From an uncultured Mycobacterium sp. (GTDB taxonomy: Bacteria > Actinomycetota > Actinomycetes > Mycobacteriales > Mycobacteriaceae), in the NCBI GenBank assembly GCA_900078375.1, contig FLQS01000032.1, positions 1 to 63,573 on the forward strand: 63,573 nucleotides of DNA. Reading direction: 5' to 3'. The position numbers and the translations under genes are program-made. The notes under the pieces were generated by a model, which did no database searches, was not told where the DNA came from, and was given only the letters and a program-made list of their open reading frames with translations. This document shows positions 1 to 8,211 of this stretch, piece after piece (the first letter of the stretch is position 1; the number at the start of each line of letters is the position of its first letter).

Positions 1-95
1 ATGGTTCGCTCCGCAAGCGTCGCTCACGCCGCCACCTCGCAAGCGAGGGCGCGGCGTGTCCGCCCATGGTTCGCTCCGCAAGCGTCGCTCACGCC
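1..95. repeat. Two copies of a 30-bp direct repeat flanking the hemB 3' end
   Basis: Positions 1-30 and 66-95 are identical. On the minus strand each copy reads GGCGTGAGCGACGCTTGC followed by GGAGCGAACCAT. The right-hand copy contains the hemB stop codon (89-91), and its GTGA could start a short frame of 22 codons (93 down to about 25) that ends in the second copy. The 35-bp spacer is also GC-rich. Whether there are more copies to the left cannot be seen. It could be an intergenic dispersed repeat or the start of a neighbouring gene. Confidence 0.8.
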
Positions 96-1069
96 AGCCA
101 GCCCGCGACGTCGGCAGCCCAGTAGGTCAAGACGATGTCGGCGCCCGCCCGCCGGATGCTGGTCAGCGACTCCAGCGCAGCGGCCTGCCCGTCGATCCAT
201 CCGTTGGCCGCGGCGGCGCTGATCATCGCGTACTCCCCCGATACCTGGTAGGCGGCAACGGGTACCGGCGAGACGTCGGCGGCCGCGCGCACGATATCCA
301 GGTAAGCCATGGCGGGTTTGACCATGATGATGTCGGCGCCCTCTTCGACGTCGAGTGCAATCTCACGCAACGCTTCGCGCGCGTTGCCACTGTCTTGCTG
401 GTAGGTACGCCGATCCCCCTGCAGGCTCGAGGCGACCGCGTCGCGGAACGGGCCGTAGAACGCGGAGGCGAACTTCGCGGCGTAGGCCAGGATCAGCACG
501 TCGGCAAGCCCTGCCGCATCGAGCCCATCCCGGATGGCGGCAACCTGACCGTCCATCATGCCGCTCGGGCCGACCACTCGCGCACCGGCTTCCGCCTGTG
601 CCACAGCAAGTTTGATGTACTGCGCATTGGTGGCGTCGTTATCGACCCGGCCGCGGGCGTCAAGCACACCACAGTGTCCGTGGTCGGTGAACTCGTCGAG
701 GCAGGTGTCGGCCATCAGCACGGTGTCATCGCCGAGATCCTTGGCCAGATCACGCAGGGCGACGTTGAGGATTCCGTCGGGGTCCACACCGCAGGACCCC
801 ACCGCGTCCTTGTCCGCCTCACGCGGCACCCCGAACAGCATCAGCCCACCGACACCGGCTTCGACGGCCTGCTCGGCGGCACGCCGGCACGATTCGCGGG
901 TGTGCTGGTGAACACCGGGCATGGACGCTATCGGCCGCGGCTCGTCGATCCCGTCGGCGACGAACATCGGAAGGACCAGATGTCTTGGCTCCAAAGAGGT
1001 TTCGGCCACCAATCGGCGCAGCGCCGGAGTTGAGCGCAGCCGACGCGGACGCTGTCGTGGATAGCTCAT
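89..1069 (-). CDS. hemB: Delta-aminolevulinic acid dehydratase (porphobilinogen synthase)
   Basis: HemB condenses two 5-aminolevulinate molecules into porphobilinogen, the first shared step of tetrapyrrole synthesis in the cytoplasm. The 326-residue length is normal for the family. Both Schiff-base lysines are visible: Lys199 in AAKFASAFYGPFRDA and Lys251 in MVKPAMAYLD. The metal region DTCLDEFTDHGHCG lies at about residues 121-134. The start is the ATG of MSYPRQ, 16 bp after the hemD stop; the frame stays open upstream, but that extension lies in hemD antisense-like sequence and looks non-coding. It is the last gene of the leftward haem operon. Identification is secure. Confidence 0.97.
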   Translation of the reverse strand: MSYPRQRPRRLRSTPALRRLVAETSLEPRHLVLPMFVADGIDEPRPIASMPGVHQHTRESCRRAAEQAVEAGVGGLMLFGVPREADKDAVGSCGVDPDGILNVALRDLAKDLGDDTVLMADTCLDEFTDHGHCGVLDARGRVDNDATNAQYIKLAVAQAEAGARVVGPSGMMDGQVAAIRDGLDAAGLADVLILAYAAKFASAFYGPFRDAVASSLQGDRRTYQQDSGNAREALREIALDVEEGADIIMVKPAMAYLDIVRAAADVSPVPVAAYQVSGEYAMISAAAANGWIDGQAAALESLTSIRRAGADIVLTYWAADVAGWLA

Positions 1070-1085
1070 GCAAAGACTTTCGCTT

Positions 1086-2747
1086 TTAGCGGCGTCGGCT
1101 CTTCTTGCGCGGCGGCGGCAACGCACCCTCGGCGCGCAGCCGGGCGGCATGCTCGGCCAGCGCGTCGACCAGCGGACCGACGGCGGCCGTCTCGGGCTGG
1201 ACATCCACCCGCAGGCCGAATTCCGCGGCCGTCTCCGCCGTCTTCGGTCCGATGCACGCCACGATCGTGCGGGCGTGTGGCTTGCCCGCGATGCCGACCA
1301 GGTTGCGCACCGTCGAGCTCGAGGTGAAGCACACGGCGTCGAACCCGCCGGTCTTGATCATCTCGCGGGTCTCCGCCGGCGGCGGGGCCGCACGCACGGT
1401 GCGGTAGGCGGTGACGTCCTCGATCTCCCAGCCGCGGTCGCGCAGACCCTCGGCCAAGGTCTCGGTGGCAATGTCGGCCCGCGGCAGCAGCACCCGATTG
1501 ACCGGATCGAAAATACTGTCGTACTCCGGGAATTCGTCGAGCAAGCCCAGCGAGGACTGCTCACCGGACGGCACCAGCTCGGGGCTCACCCCGAAGGCCC
1601 GCACCCGGTCGGCCGTCGACTCGCCCACGCAGGCGATCTTCACGCCGGAGAAGGCCCGGGCGTCCAGGCCGAACTCGCCGAACTTCTCCCACACCGCACG
1701 CACCGCGTTGGTGGAGGTGAACACGACCCACTGGTAGCGGCCGTCGACCAAACCCTTGACGGCCCTTTCCATTTGGGCCGGGCTGCGGGGTGGCTCGACG
1801 GCGATGGTCGGCACCTCGATGGGCAGGGCGCCATGGCCGACCAGCCGGTCGCTCATCTCGCCGGCCTGATCCTTGGTGCGCGGCACCAGCACGGTCCAGC
1901 CGTACAGGGCCCGGCTCTCCCACCAGTTCAGCTTGGCGCGATGCGCCACGGTCTTGCCGATGGTGGCCACCAGCGTGCCGGTCAGCGGCCCGGCAGGATC
2001 GCTGTTGCAGGCCAGGGTGGCGCGGTCGGTCAGCCCGTGCAGGGTGGTCTCGACCGAGCGCTGCCCGCAGGTGGTGCCATTGGCGGTGACCACGCAGGGA
2101 GTGCTGTCGGAGAGGCCGTATTCGATCAGCGTGCGGGCGGCCTCGGGCAGGTGCGAGGCGCTCGCGGTCAGGATCAGGGGGCCGGGCGCGGCGGCCAGCG
2201 CCGCCCAGTCGACCTCGCCGCGCACGTCGGCGACGGTGTGCGCCGACCCCAGCGGCAGGCCCGCGTAGGTGGGCACCGCGCTGGTGGCGGGCAGGCCCGG
2301 CACGATCTCGAACTCGGCGTGAGCGCGGGCCACCGCGTTCACCTCGGTGATGACCGAGTCAATCGACAGCGGATCACCGGCGACCAGGCGCACCACGTCG
2401 AAGCCGGTCTTGGCCTCGGTGACGAGCGTCTTGGCCACCTCGGCGGGGTCACCGAGTGCGGGGCGGATGTCCGGACCGACCGAGACGACCGGCGGCGCGG
2501 TCTCGTCGTGGCCGTCGGCGGGGGCACCGTCCGGCGCCGGGGCAGGGCCGACCGCGGGCGGCAGGTCGGTGCCGACGACAGCGAGCACGGCCTGCGGCAC
2601 GTCCGGGTCGGTGAACACCAGCGCGGCATTGGCCAAGACGGTGCGGGCGCGCGTCGTCAGCAGGTTGGGGTCACCTGGACCCGCGCCGACGAACGTGATG
2701 TGTCCCGGCTTCGCCTTACGTCCCCGACCGCTCACATGCCCAGTCAT
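1086..2747 (-). CDS. hemD: Fused uroporphyrinogen-III methyltransferase-like / uroporphyrinogen-III synthase
   Basis: This 553-residue protein joins two domains. Residues about 15-250 resemble SAM-dependent uroporphyrinogen methyltransferases (ITFVGAGPGDPNLLT near residue 17). Residues about 270-545 are the HemD cyclase, which closes hydroxymethylbilane to uroporphyrinogen III. The fusion is usual in mycobacteria and other actinobacteria, so it is not a local oddity. The C-terminal residues are basic (RKKSRRR). ATG at 2747 lies 4 bp after the hemC stop, which suggests translational coupling. Whether the methyltransferase half is active cannot be told from the sequence. Confidence 0.95.
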   Translation of the reverse strand: MTGHVSGRGRKAKPGHITFVGAGPGDPNLLTTRARTVLANAALVFTDPDVPQAVLAVVGTDLPPAVGPAPAPDGAPADGHDETAPPVVSVGPDIRPALGDPAEVAKTLVTEAKTGFDVVRLVAGDPLSIDSVITEVNAVARAHAEFEIVPGLPATSAVPTYAGLPLGSAHTVADVRGEVDWAALAAAPGPLILTASASHLPEAARTLIEYGLSDSTPCVVTANGTTCGQRSVETTLHGLTDRATLACNSDPAGPLTGTLVATIGKTVAHRAKLNWWESRALYGWTVLVPRTKDQAGEMSDRLVGHGALPIEVPTIAVEPPRSPAQMERAVKGLVDGRYQWVVFTSTNAVRAVWEKFGEFGLDARAFSGVKIACVGESTADRVRAFGVSPELVPSGEQSSLGLLDEFPEYDSIFDPVNRVLLPRADIATETLAEGLRDRGWEIEDVTAYRTVRAAPPPAETREMIKTGGFDAVCFTSSSTVRNLVGIAGKPHARTIVACIGPKTAETAAEFGLRVDVQPETAAVGPLVDALAEHAARLRAEGALPPPRKKSRRR

Positions 2748-2751
2748 CGCT

Positions 2752-3735
2752 TCACTCCCGCTCCACTCCGTCTGTTTTCACATTCACGGAGCCTTGTACC
2801 GACATCACCTCGCGCGCACCGAGTTCGAACAACTCCGCGGCGACCGAGAGCCCCAGCTCTGCGGGTCGGCCCGGAGTGCCGATACCGGACGCACGAATCA
2901 CGTCGGATCCGTCTGCTGCCGCCACGCATGCGCGCAGTGACAGCTCGTCGAAGACGCGGCCGTCGTCATCGATGGACTCGACCACTTCGGCGATCGCGCC
3001 CACCGGTGCGGAACAACCCGCCTCCAGTTCGGCCAGCAGGGTTCGCTCGGCGGTGACCGCGGCGCGGGTGTCGGGATCGTCCATCTCTCCCAACAGCGCC
3101 ACGAGCCCGGTGTCGCCGGCGCGGCACTCGACCGCAAGCGCACCTTGAGCCGGCGCTGGCAACATCTGCACCGGCTCCAGCGTCTCGGTGACATCGCCGA
3201 GGCGACCGATGCGGGCTAGGCCCGCCCGGGCTACCACGATGGCGTCGAGATCACCGCTGCTTACCCTGTTCAACCTGGTATCTAGGTTGCCTCGTAGGGG
3301 GCGAATTTCCAAACCGAGACCCAGTGCTCTAAGCTGCGCCGCCCGCCGCACGGAGCTCGTTCCGATCACCGAGCCCGCCGGCAACTCCCCCAAGACCAGC
3401 CCGTCCCGGGCCACCAGCGCGTCGCGGGCGTCCTCCCGGCGGGGGATCGCGGCGATGACGAACCGGTCGTCGGGTGCCGTCGGCAAATCCTTGTACGAGT
3501 GCACGGCCATGTCCACGCGGCTGTCGGCGATGGCTTCACGCAGGGCGGCGGTGAACACGCCGACTCCGATCTCGGCGACCGGCTTGTCTGATCGGTCACC
3601 CTCGGTGCTGATGACGACCAGCTCGGCGGGATGCCCTCGCTCGATGAGTTGGTCTCTAATGGTCCCGGCCTGCGTTGTCGCCAGCAGACTCCCCCGGGTG
3701 CCGATCCGGATTACCGCGTCGTTACTGCCGGCCAA
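2752..3735 (-). CDS. hemC: Porphobilinogen deaminase (hydroxymethylbilane synthase)
   Basis: HemC polymerises four porphobilinogens into hydroxymethylbilane. The 327-residue protein has the family N-terminus (IRIGTRGSLLATTQA), the catalytic Asp83 in HSYKDLPT and the dipyrromethane cofactor cysteine, Cys241, in LEAGCSAPVGA. The only start that keeps the conserved N-terminus is TTG at 3735, 5 bp after the hemA stop, so a weak start coupled to hemA translation is likely. It is the third gene of the haem operon. Confidence 0.96.
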   Translation of the reverse strand: MAGSNDAVIRIGTRGSLLATTQAGTIRDQLIERGHPAELVVISTEGDRSDKPVAEIGVGVFTAALREAIADSRVDMAVHSYKDLPTAPDDRFVIAAIPRREDARDALVARDGLVLGELPAGSVIGTSSVRRAAQLRALGLGLEIRPLRGNLDTRLNRVSSGDLDAIVVARAGLARIGRLGDVTETLEPVQMLPAPAQGALAVECRAGDTGLVALLGEMDDPDTRAAVTAERTLLAELEAGCSAPVGAIAEVVESIDDDGRVFDELSLRACVAAADGSDVIRASGIGTPGRPAELGLSVAAELFELGAREVMSVQGSVNVKTDGVERE

Positions 3736-3740
3736 CCGTG

Positions 3741-5138
3741 CTACCCGGTGCCGTCGGCTCGGCCTTGATCGAATTCCGTTGTCGGCAGGGGCAATTCACC
3801 CGCGGCAACGGCGTCGACGGCCTGTGGATCGAGTTCGAAAAGTTCCCGCAACGCCTCGGCATACGTGTCCCCGCCGGGCGCGCTGGCCAGCTGCTTGACC
3901 CGCACGGTCGGGGCGTGCAGCAGCTTGTCGACCACCCGGCGAACGGTGCGGGCAACCTCGTCGCGCTGGGAATCGTCCAGGCCGGGCAGCCGGTTGTCCA
4001 GCCGCAACAGCTCGGCCTCGACGACGTCGGCGGCGCGCTGGCGAAGTGCGGTGACGGTCGGGGTGACCTCGGACATCCGCTGGCCGGCCAAGTAGCTGGC
4101 AACCTCGGCGGCGACGATCTGACGGGCGGCTTCGGCATCGGCGGCTGCCGCGCGAGCGGTCGGCTCACGCTGCACGCGGTCCATGTCGATGACCGAAACA
4201 CCGGGCAATCCGGCCACCGCGGGGTCAACATCCCGGGGCATGCCGAGGTCGCAGAGCACCAGCTCGGCGGCGGCCTCGTCGCGGCGGGTGCTGGCCAGCG
4301 CATGATGCACATCGGCCAGCGACACCACCGGGCGGACCGCGCCGGTACAGCTGACCACGACATCGGCGACGGCCAGCGCGGCCGGCAGTTGCTCTAGGGG
4401 CAGGGCCTGGGCGGTGGCACCCTGCTGGCGGATGCTCTCGGCCAGCCGCTCCGCGCGCGGCAGCGAGCGGTTGACGACGTCGATATGGGTGACCCCGGCG
4501 CGCAGCAGGTGCGCAACCGACAACCCGCCCATCGAGCCGGCGCCGACGACGGTGGCGGTACGCCCGGCCAAGCCCAAGCCCGATGTCGCCGGCCCTCCGG
4601 CTCCGGCCAACCGTGATGCCGCGATGTCGAGTGCGACCGACACCACACTGGCGCCGGCGGCGTCGATCGCGGTCTCGGAATGCACCCGCTTGCCCACCGA
4701 CAGCGCGCGCTGGGCCAGGTCGTGCAAGATCCTGCCGACGGTCTTGTTGGTCTCGGCGTTGGCATAGGCACGACGGACCTGGCCGAGTACCTGCTGTTCG
4801 CCGATGACCGCGCTGTCCAGGCCACTGGTGACGGCGAACAGATGCTCGACGGCGGCCTCGCTGTAGCGGACGTAGGCGTACTTGGTCAGATCGCCCATCG
4901 ACATTCCGGAGTGCTCGGCCAGCACCTGGCCGATTGCCGACAAACCGCCGTGGAAGGCGTCGACCACCGCGTAGACCTCGACCCGGTTACACGTCGACAG
5001 CACCATCGCCTCGGTCACCAGCGGTGACCGCAACAGCTCATCGATGATCTTGACCTGATCGGACTCATCCGTGGACAACTGTTCAAGGACGGAAACCGGA
5101 GCACTTCGATGCGACACCCCGAACAGCAGCACGCTCAC
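3741..5138 (-). CDS. hemA: Glutamyl-tRNA reductase
   Basis: HemA reduces glutamyl-tRNA(Glu) to glutamate-1-semialdehyde with NADPH, the committed step of the C5 haem pathway. The 465-residue protein has the N-terminal FGVSHRSAPV motif, catalytic Cys50 in VLSTCNRVEVYA, the GEQQVLGQVR segment, and a Rossmann motif at GAGSMG. It starts with GTG at 5138, preceded by an AGGTGAT ribosome-binding sequence. The 107-bp gap to the upstream glutaredoxin-like gene holds a short inverted repeat (ACGGA-atgc-TCCGT, 5171-5184) that might be regulatory. HemL is not in this window. Confidence 0.97.
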   Translation of the reverse strand: MSVLLFGVSHRSAPVSVLEQLSTDESDQVKIIDELLRSPLVTEAMVLSTCNRVEVYAVVDAFHGGLSAIGQVLAEHSGMSMGDLTKYAYVRYSEAAVEHLFAVTSGLDSAVIGEQQVLGQVRRAYANAETNKTVGRILHDLAQRALSVGKRVHSETAIDAAGASVVSVALDIAASRLAGAGGPATSGLGLAGRTATVVGAGSMGGLSVAHLLRAGVTHIDVVNRSLPRAERLAESIRQQGATAQALPLEQLPAALAVADVVVSCTGAVRPVVSLADVHHALASTRRDEAAAELVLCDLGMPRDVDPAVAGLPGVSVIDMDRVQREPTARAAAADAEAARQIVAAEVASYLAGQRMSEVTPTVTALRQRAADVVEAELLRLDNRLPGLDDSQRDEVARTVRRVVDKLLHAPTVRVKQLASAPGGDTYAEALRELFELDPQAVDAVAAGELPLPTTEFDQGRADGTG

Positions 5139-5245
5139 GGCACGATCACCTGGCCCGCTCCCTTGCTGTCACGGAATGCTCCGTTAGTGAAACTTACTTC
5201 CACGGTAAACGCTGCGCAGGCGGCTGGCCAAATTCCGGCGGTCGT

Positions 5246-5530
5246 TCACCCCTCGTCGTCGACGACCGTACGGCCGTGTGCGAGATCGGCGCGCAGCCGT
5301 TCGACGTCGACATCCCAGTAGCTGTGCTCGCTCCCGTCGAGCAGGACGACGGGCAGACGGTCGCCGAATTCGGCTCGTAACACGTTGTTCCCGGCGGCGG
5401 CCGCGGCGTCGACGTCGGTGGCCGACAGCTCGAAATCGAGTTCCATGGCCAGCTCGGTCAGCCGGTCGTAGACCCGCTGGCAGATGGTGCACCCGGCCCG
5501 GGTCAACAGCTCGACGTGTGCGCGGCTCAC
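5246..5530 (-). CDS. Glutaredoxin-like (DUF836) thiol-disulfide protein
   Basis: A 94-residue thioredoxin-fold protein of the glutaredoxin-like DUF836 type. The redox pair is Cys14-Thr-Ile-Cys17 (RAGCTICQR), and the cis-Pro region is DRLPVVLLDG. It starts with GTG at 5530. It is the first gene of the haem gene row, as in M. tuberculosis (Rv0508, from memory). A role in keeping HemA Cys50 or other thiols reduced is possible, but that is inference from position only. Confidence 0.88.
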   Translation of the reverse strand: MSRAHVELLTRAGCTICQRVYDRLTELAMELDFELSATDVDAAAAAGNNVLRAEFGDRLPVVLLDGSEHSYWDVDVERLRADLAHGRTVVDDEG

Positions 5531-5584
5531 CCGAGCAAGTGTCGCAGTTAGGCCAAGAAAGCGTCGCAGCTAGGGTTGGTCCCC

Positions 5585-6514
5585 ATGGGGCTCGGGGACC
5601 ACGACCAGGAACTCGCCGGTGATGCGAGCGCCGAGCGGGCCGTCGAAGAGGTGGTCGCCGAGCAGGTCAGCGCCGTGGCACGCGACGCCAGCATCGCCGC
5701 GCACCGCGAGCCGGGGCCGCAGGCCGCCGAGCCGGTCGAGCCACCACCCGCCGACCTCACCGCGGCGGCGTTCTTCGACGTGGACAACACGCTGGTGCAG
5801 GGCTCGTCGCTGGTGCATTTCGGTCGCGGACTGGCCGCCCGCAAGTACTTCACCTACGCCGACATGGCCAAATTCATCTACGCGCAGGCCAAGTTCCAGC
5901 TGACCGGCCGCGAGAACAGTGATGACGTGGCGCAGGGCAGGGCCAAGGCGCTGGCCTTCATCGAGGGCCGCTCGACTTCGGAGCTGATCGCGGTCGGCGA
6001 GGAAATCTACGACGACATCATCGCCGACAAGATCTGGCCCGGTACCCGGGCGCTGACCCAGATGCACCTGGACGCCGGCCAGCAGGTGTGGCTGGTCACC
6101 GCCACGCCCTACGAACTGGCCGACACGATCGCCCGGCGGCTCGGCTTGACCGGTGCGCTCGGCACCGTCGCGGAGTCCGAGAACGGGGTGTTCACCGGCC
6201 GACTGGTGGGCGACATCCTGCACGGTGTCGGTAAGGCGCATGCGGTGCGGCAGCTGGCCGTTCGCGAGGGTCTCAACCTCAAACGCTGCACCGCCTACTC
6301 CGACAGCTACAACGACGTGCCGATGCTGTCTCTGGTCGGCACGGCGGTCGCCATCAACCCCGATGCCAACCTGCGTGAGCTGGCTCGCGAGCGCGGCTGG
6401 GAGATCCGCGATTTCCGGACCGCGCGCAAGGCGGCCCGCATCGGCGTGCCCTCGGCGCTGGCATTGGGCGCGGTCGGCGGGGCGCTCGCGGCGGCCGTAT
6501 CGCGTCGGCGCTGA
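5585..6514 (+). CDS. serB1: HAD-family phosphatase, SerB1-like
   Basis: A HAD-IB hydrolase of 309 residues. The DxDxT nucleophile motif is FFDVDNTL (Asp65/Asp67), the middle contains TATPYE, and the C-terminal acid motif is YSDSYNDVPML. The first 58 residues are acidic and low in complexity, and the end has a short hydrophobic Ala/Gly/Leu stretch followed by RRR, possibly a membrane tail. The family includes phosphoserine phosphatases, but the substrate is not proven by sequence. ATG at 5585 is preferred over an in-frame TTG at 5576. It is divergent from the haem operon, with only 54 bp between the starts. Confidence 0.85.
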   Translation: MGLGDHDQELAGDASAERAVEEVVAEQVSAVARDASIAAHREPGPQAAEPVEPPPADLTAAAFFDVDNTLVQGSSLVHFGRGLAARKYFTYADMAKFIYAQAKFQLTGRENSDDVAQGRAKALAFIEGRSTSELIAVGEEIYDDIIADKIWPGTRALTQMHLDAGQQVWLVTATPYELADTIARRLGLTGALGTVAESENGVFTGRLVGDILHGVGKAHAVRQLAVREGLNLKRCTAYSDSYNDVPMLSLVGTAVAINPDANLRELARERGWEIRDFRTARKAARIGVPSALALGAVGGALAAAVSRRR

Positions 6515-6573
6515 CTCGGCTCGACGCGGCTCACCCCCACCGTCGCCGCAATACCCGCTGATAGGCTCCCCGG

Positions 6574-7086
6574 GTGTCAATCGCCAGCGACATCATCGGA
6601 ACCCACTACCGCTACCCGGACTATTACCTGGTCGGCCGGGAGAAGATCCGCGAGTACGCCAACGCGATCCAGTCGGAAAACACGCTGTACTTCAGCGAGG
6701 AGGCGGCCAAGGCCGCCGGCTACGCAGACGTGGTGGCCCCGTTGACCTTTATTGCGATCGCGGGACGCCAGGTGCAGTTGGACATCTTCCGTAACTTCGA
6801 TGTCGGGATCAATATCGCCCGCGTCATTCACCGCGATCAGAAGATCCGATTCCATCGGCCGATCGTGGCCGGTGACAAATTGTTCTTCGATTCCTGGCTG
6901 GACTCGGTCGTCGAATCACACGGCACCGTCATCACTGAATTGCGCAGTGAAGTCACCGACGAAGACGGCAAACCGGTGATGACGACCATCGTGACAATGA
7001 TCGGTGAAGCTGAAGGCGACGAAGAAACCAATGCTCAGGTGGCGGCGATCGCCGCGGCGGCGATGGGCAAGCAAACCGCGCGCTGA
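6574..7086 (+). CDS. MaoC/FAS1-like (R)-hydratase, UPF0336 family
   Basis: A 170-residue hot-dog fold protein with an N-terminal FAS1-like dehydratase domain (YYLVGREKIREYANAI near residue 17). The closest known type in mycobacteria is the UPF0336 group that includes HadA and Rv0504c; these act on (3R)-hydroxyacyl thioesters. It lacks its own complete MaoC catalytic motif, so it may need a partner subunit, as HadA needs HadB. GTG start at 6574; the gene follows serB1 by 59 bp on the same strand. Confidence 0.82.
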   Translation: MSIASDIIGTHYRYPDYYLVGREKIREYANAIQSENTLYFSEEAAKAAGYADVVAPLTFIAIAGRQVQLDIFRNFDVGINIARVIHRDQKIRFHRPIVAGDKLFFDSWLDSVVESHGTVITELRSEVTDEDGKPVMTTIVTMIGEAEGDEETNAQVAAIAAAAMGKQTAR

Positions 7087-7116
7087 CTGGCGGCGCTGCG
7101 AGCTGACCCGGGCCGC

Positions 7117-8181
7117 TCAGCCCAGGAACATGTTGCGACGCTTGGTCAGCAACTGGTACAGCGTCTGCTGGATGGTCTCGCGTACCTGGTCGGTGAGATC
7201 GAAGGTGACCATCGGGTCGTCGGCCGAAGATTCGTCGTAATCGGCGGTCTCGATCGGCTCACCAAATGTGATGTGCCACTTGGACGGAAGCGGCACCAGC
7301 CCGACCGGACCGGCCAGCGGGAACAGCGGTGTGATCGGGAAGTACGGCAACCCGAGCACGCGCGCGAGGAGCTTCACGTCGGCGATCATCGGGTAGATCT
7401 CCTCGGACCCGACGATCGAGCACGGGATGATCGGTGCCTTGGTTCGCAGCGCGGCCGAGACGAACCCGCCGCGGCCGAATCGCTGCAGCTTATAACGATC
7501 CTTGAAGGGCTTGCCCAAGCCCTTGTAGCCCTCGGGGAACACCGCCGTCAACTCGCCGCCGACCAGCAACCGGTGCGCATCGACGGTGGACGCCATGGTG
7601 TGGCCGGCCTTGCGGGCGATCGGGCCCATCATCGGCATGTCGAACACCATGTCGGCCGCCAGCAACCGCAGGTCCCGGTTGTTCGGATGGTGGTCGTGCA
7701 CCGCCACCGACAACATCAACCCGTCGAACGGCAACGTCCCGGCGTGATTGGCGACCAGCAGGGCGGCGCCATTCTTCGGCAGGTTCTCAATGCCGCTGAC
7801 CTCAACCCGGAACCAATTCTGGAAAAAGAAGCGCAGCAAAGGCATGACGAGCGCGTTGTTGAACTGCGGATCGAATCCGAATTCGTCGACCGTGTAATCG
7901 CCGGTGAGCCGCTTCGACACGAAATCGGCGATCGCCGAAATACGTTGCGCCAGTTCATTAGGAGCCTCGGCAGACCCACCAATTGTGCTCGTCCCGCGCC
8001 GCGCATCGATTTCTCTGACGACAGCGGCAATATCGTCCGCCGACGCGCGCGTGCCGGGGTCGGCCAGCAGTGAGGGATGTCGGCGGGCTGCCTCCGCGCG
8101 CTGTGCGGCTCGTCGGGCAGCCGCAGCGCGCGTGGAATTTGAGTGCAGCGGAATCACTTTCGCCTTGGAATCACCCGCCAC
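7117..8181 (-). CDS. PlsC-like 1-acyl-glycerol-3-phosphate acyltransferase family protein
   Basis: A 354-residue acyltransferase. The acyltransferase block has NHAGTLPFDG (His146, Asp153) and, further on, VFPEGYKGLG, corresponding to the NHxxxxxxD and EG motifs of the family. The first 90 residues are basic and Ala-rich, without a signal peptide. It probably moves an acyl chain to a phospholipid precursor or similar acceptor at the inner membrane; the acceptor is unknown. GTG start. The stop faces the hydratase stop across 30 bp. It lies downstream of the epimerase-like gene (gap 30 bp), probably in the same transcript. Confidence 0.86.
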   Translation of the reverse strand: MAGDSKAKVIPLHSNSTRAAAARRAAQRAEAARRHPSLLADPGTRASADDIAAVVREIDARRGTSTIGGSAEAPNELAQRISAIADFVSKRLTGDYTVDEFGFDPQFNNALVMPLLRFFFQNWFRVEVSGIENLPKNGAALLVANHAGTLPFDGLMLSVAVHDHHPNNRDLRLLAADMVFDMPMMGPIARKAGHTMASTVDAHRLLVGGELTAVFPEGYKGLGKPFKDRYKLQRFGRGGFVSAALRTKAPIIPCSIVGSEEIYPMIADVKLLARVLGLPYFPITPLFPLAGPVGLVPLPSKWHITFGEPIETADYDESSADDPMVTFDLTDQVRETIQQTLYQLLTKRRNMFLG

Positions 8182-8211
8182 GTTGGCTACCTTCTCCCCA
8201 CCATCGGCTCA

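Noticed and set aside
1068..3056. A 662-codon plus-strand frame antisense to hemD and hemC.
   Set aside because: It is a GC-rich shadow frame with Arg/Gly/His bias; hemD and hemC on the minus strand have clear motifs.
5171..5184. Inverted repeat ACGGA-atgc-TCCGT in the hemA upstream region.
   Set aside because: Arms of only 5 bp; chance is likely in GC-rich DNA, so it is only mentioned in the hemA entry.
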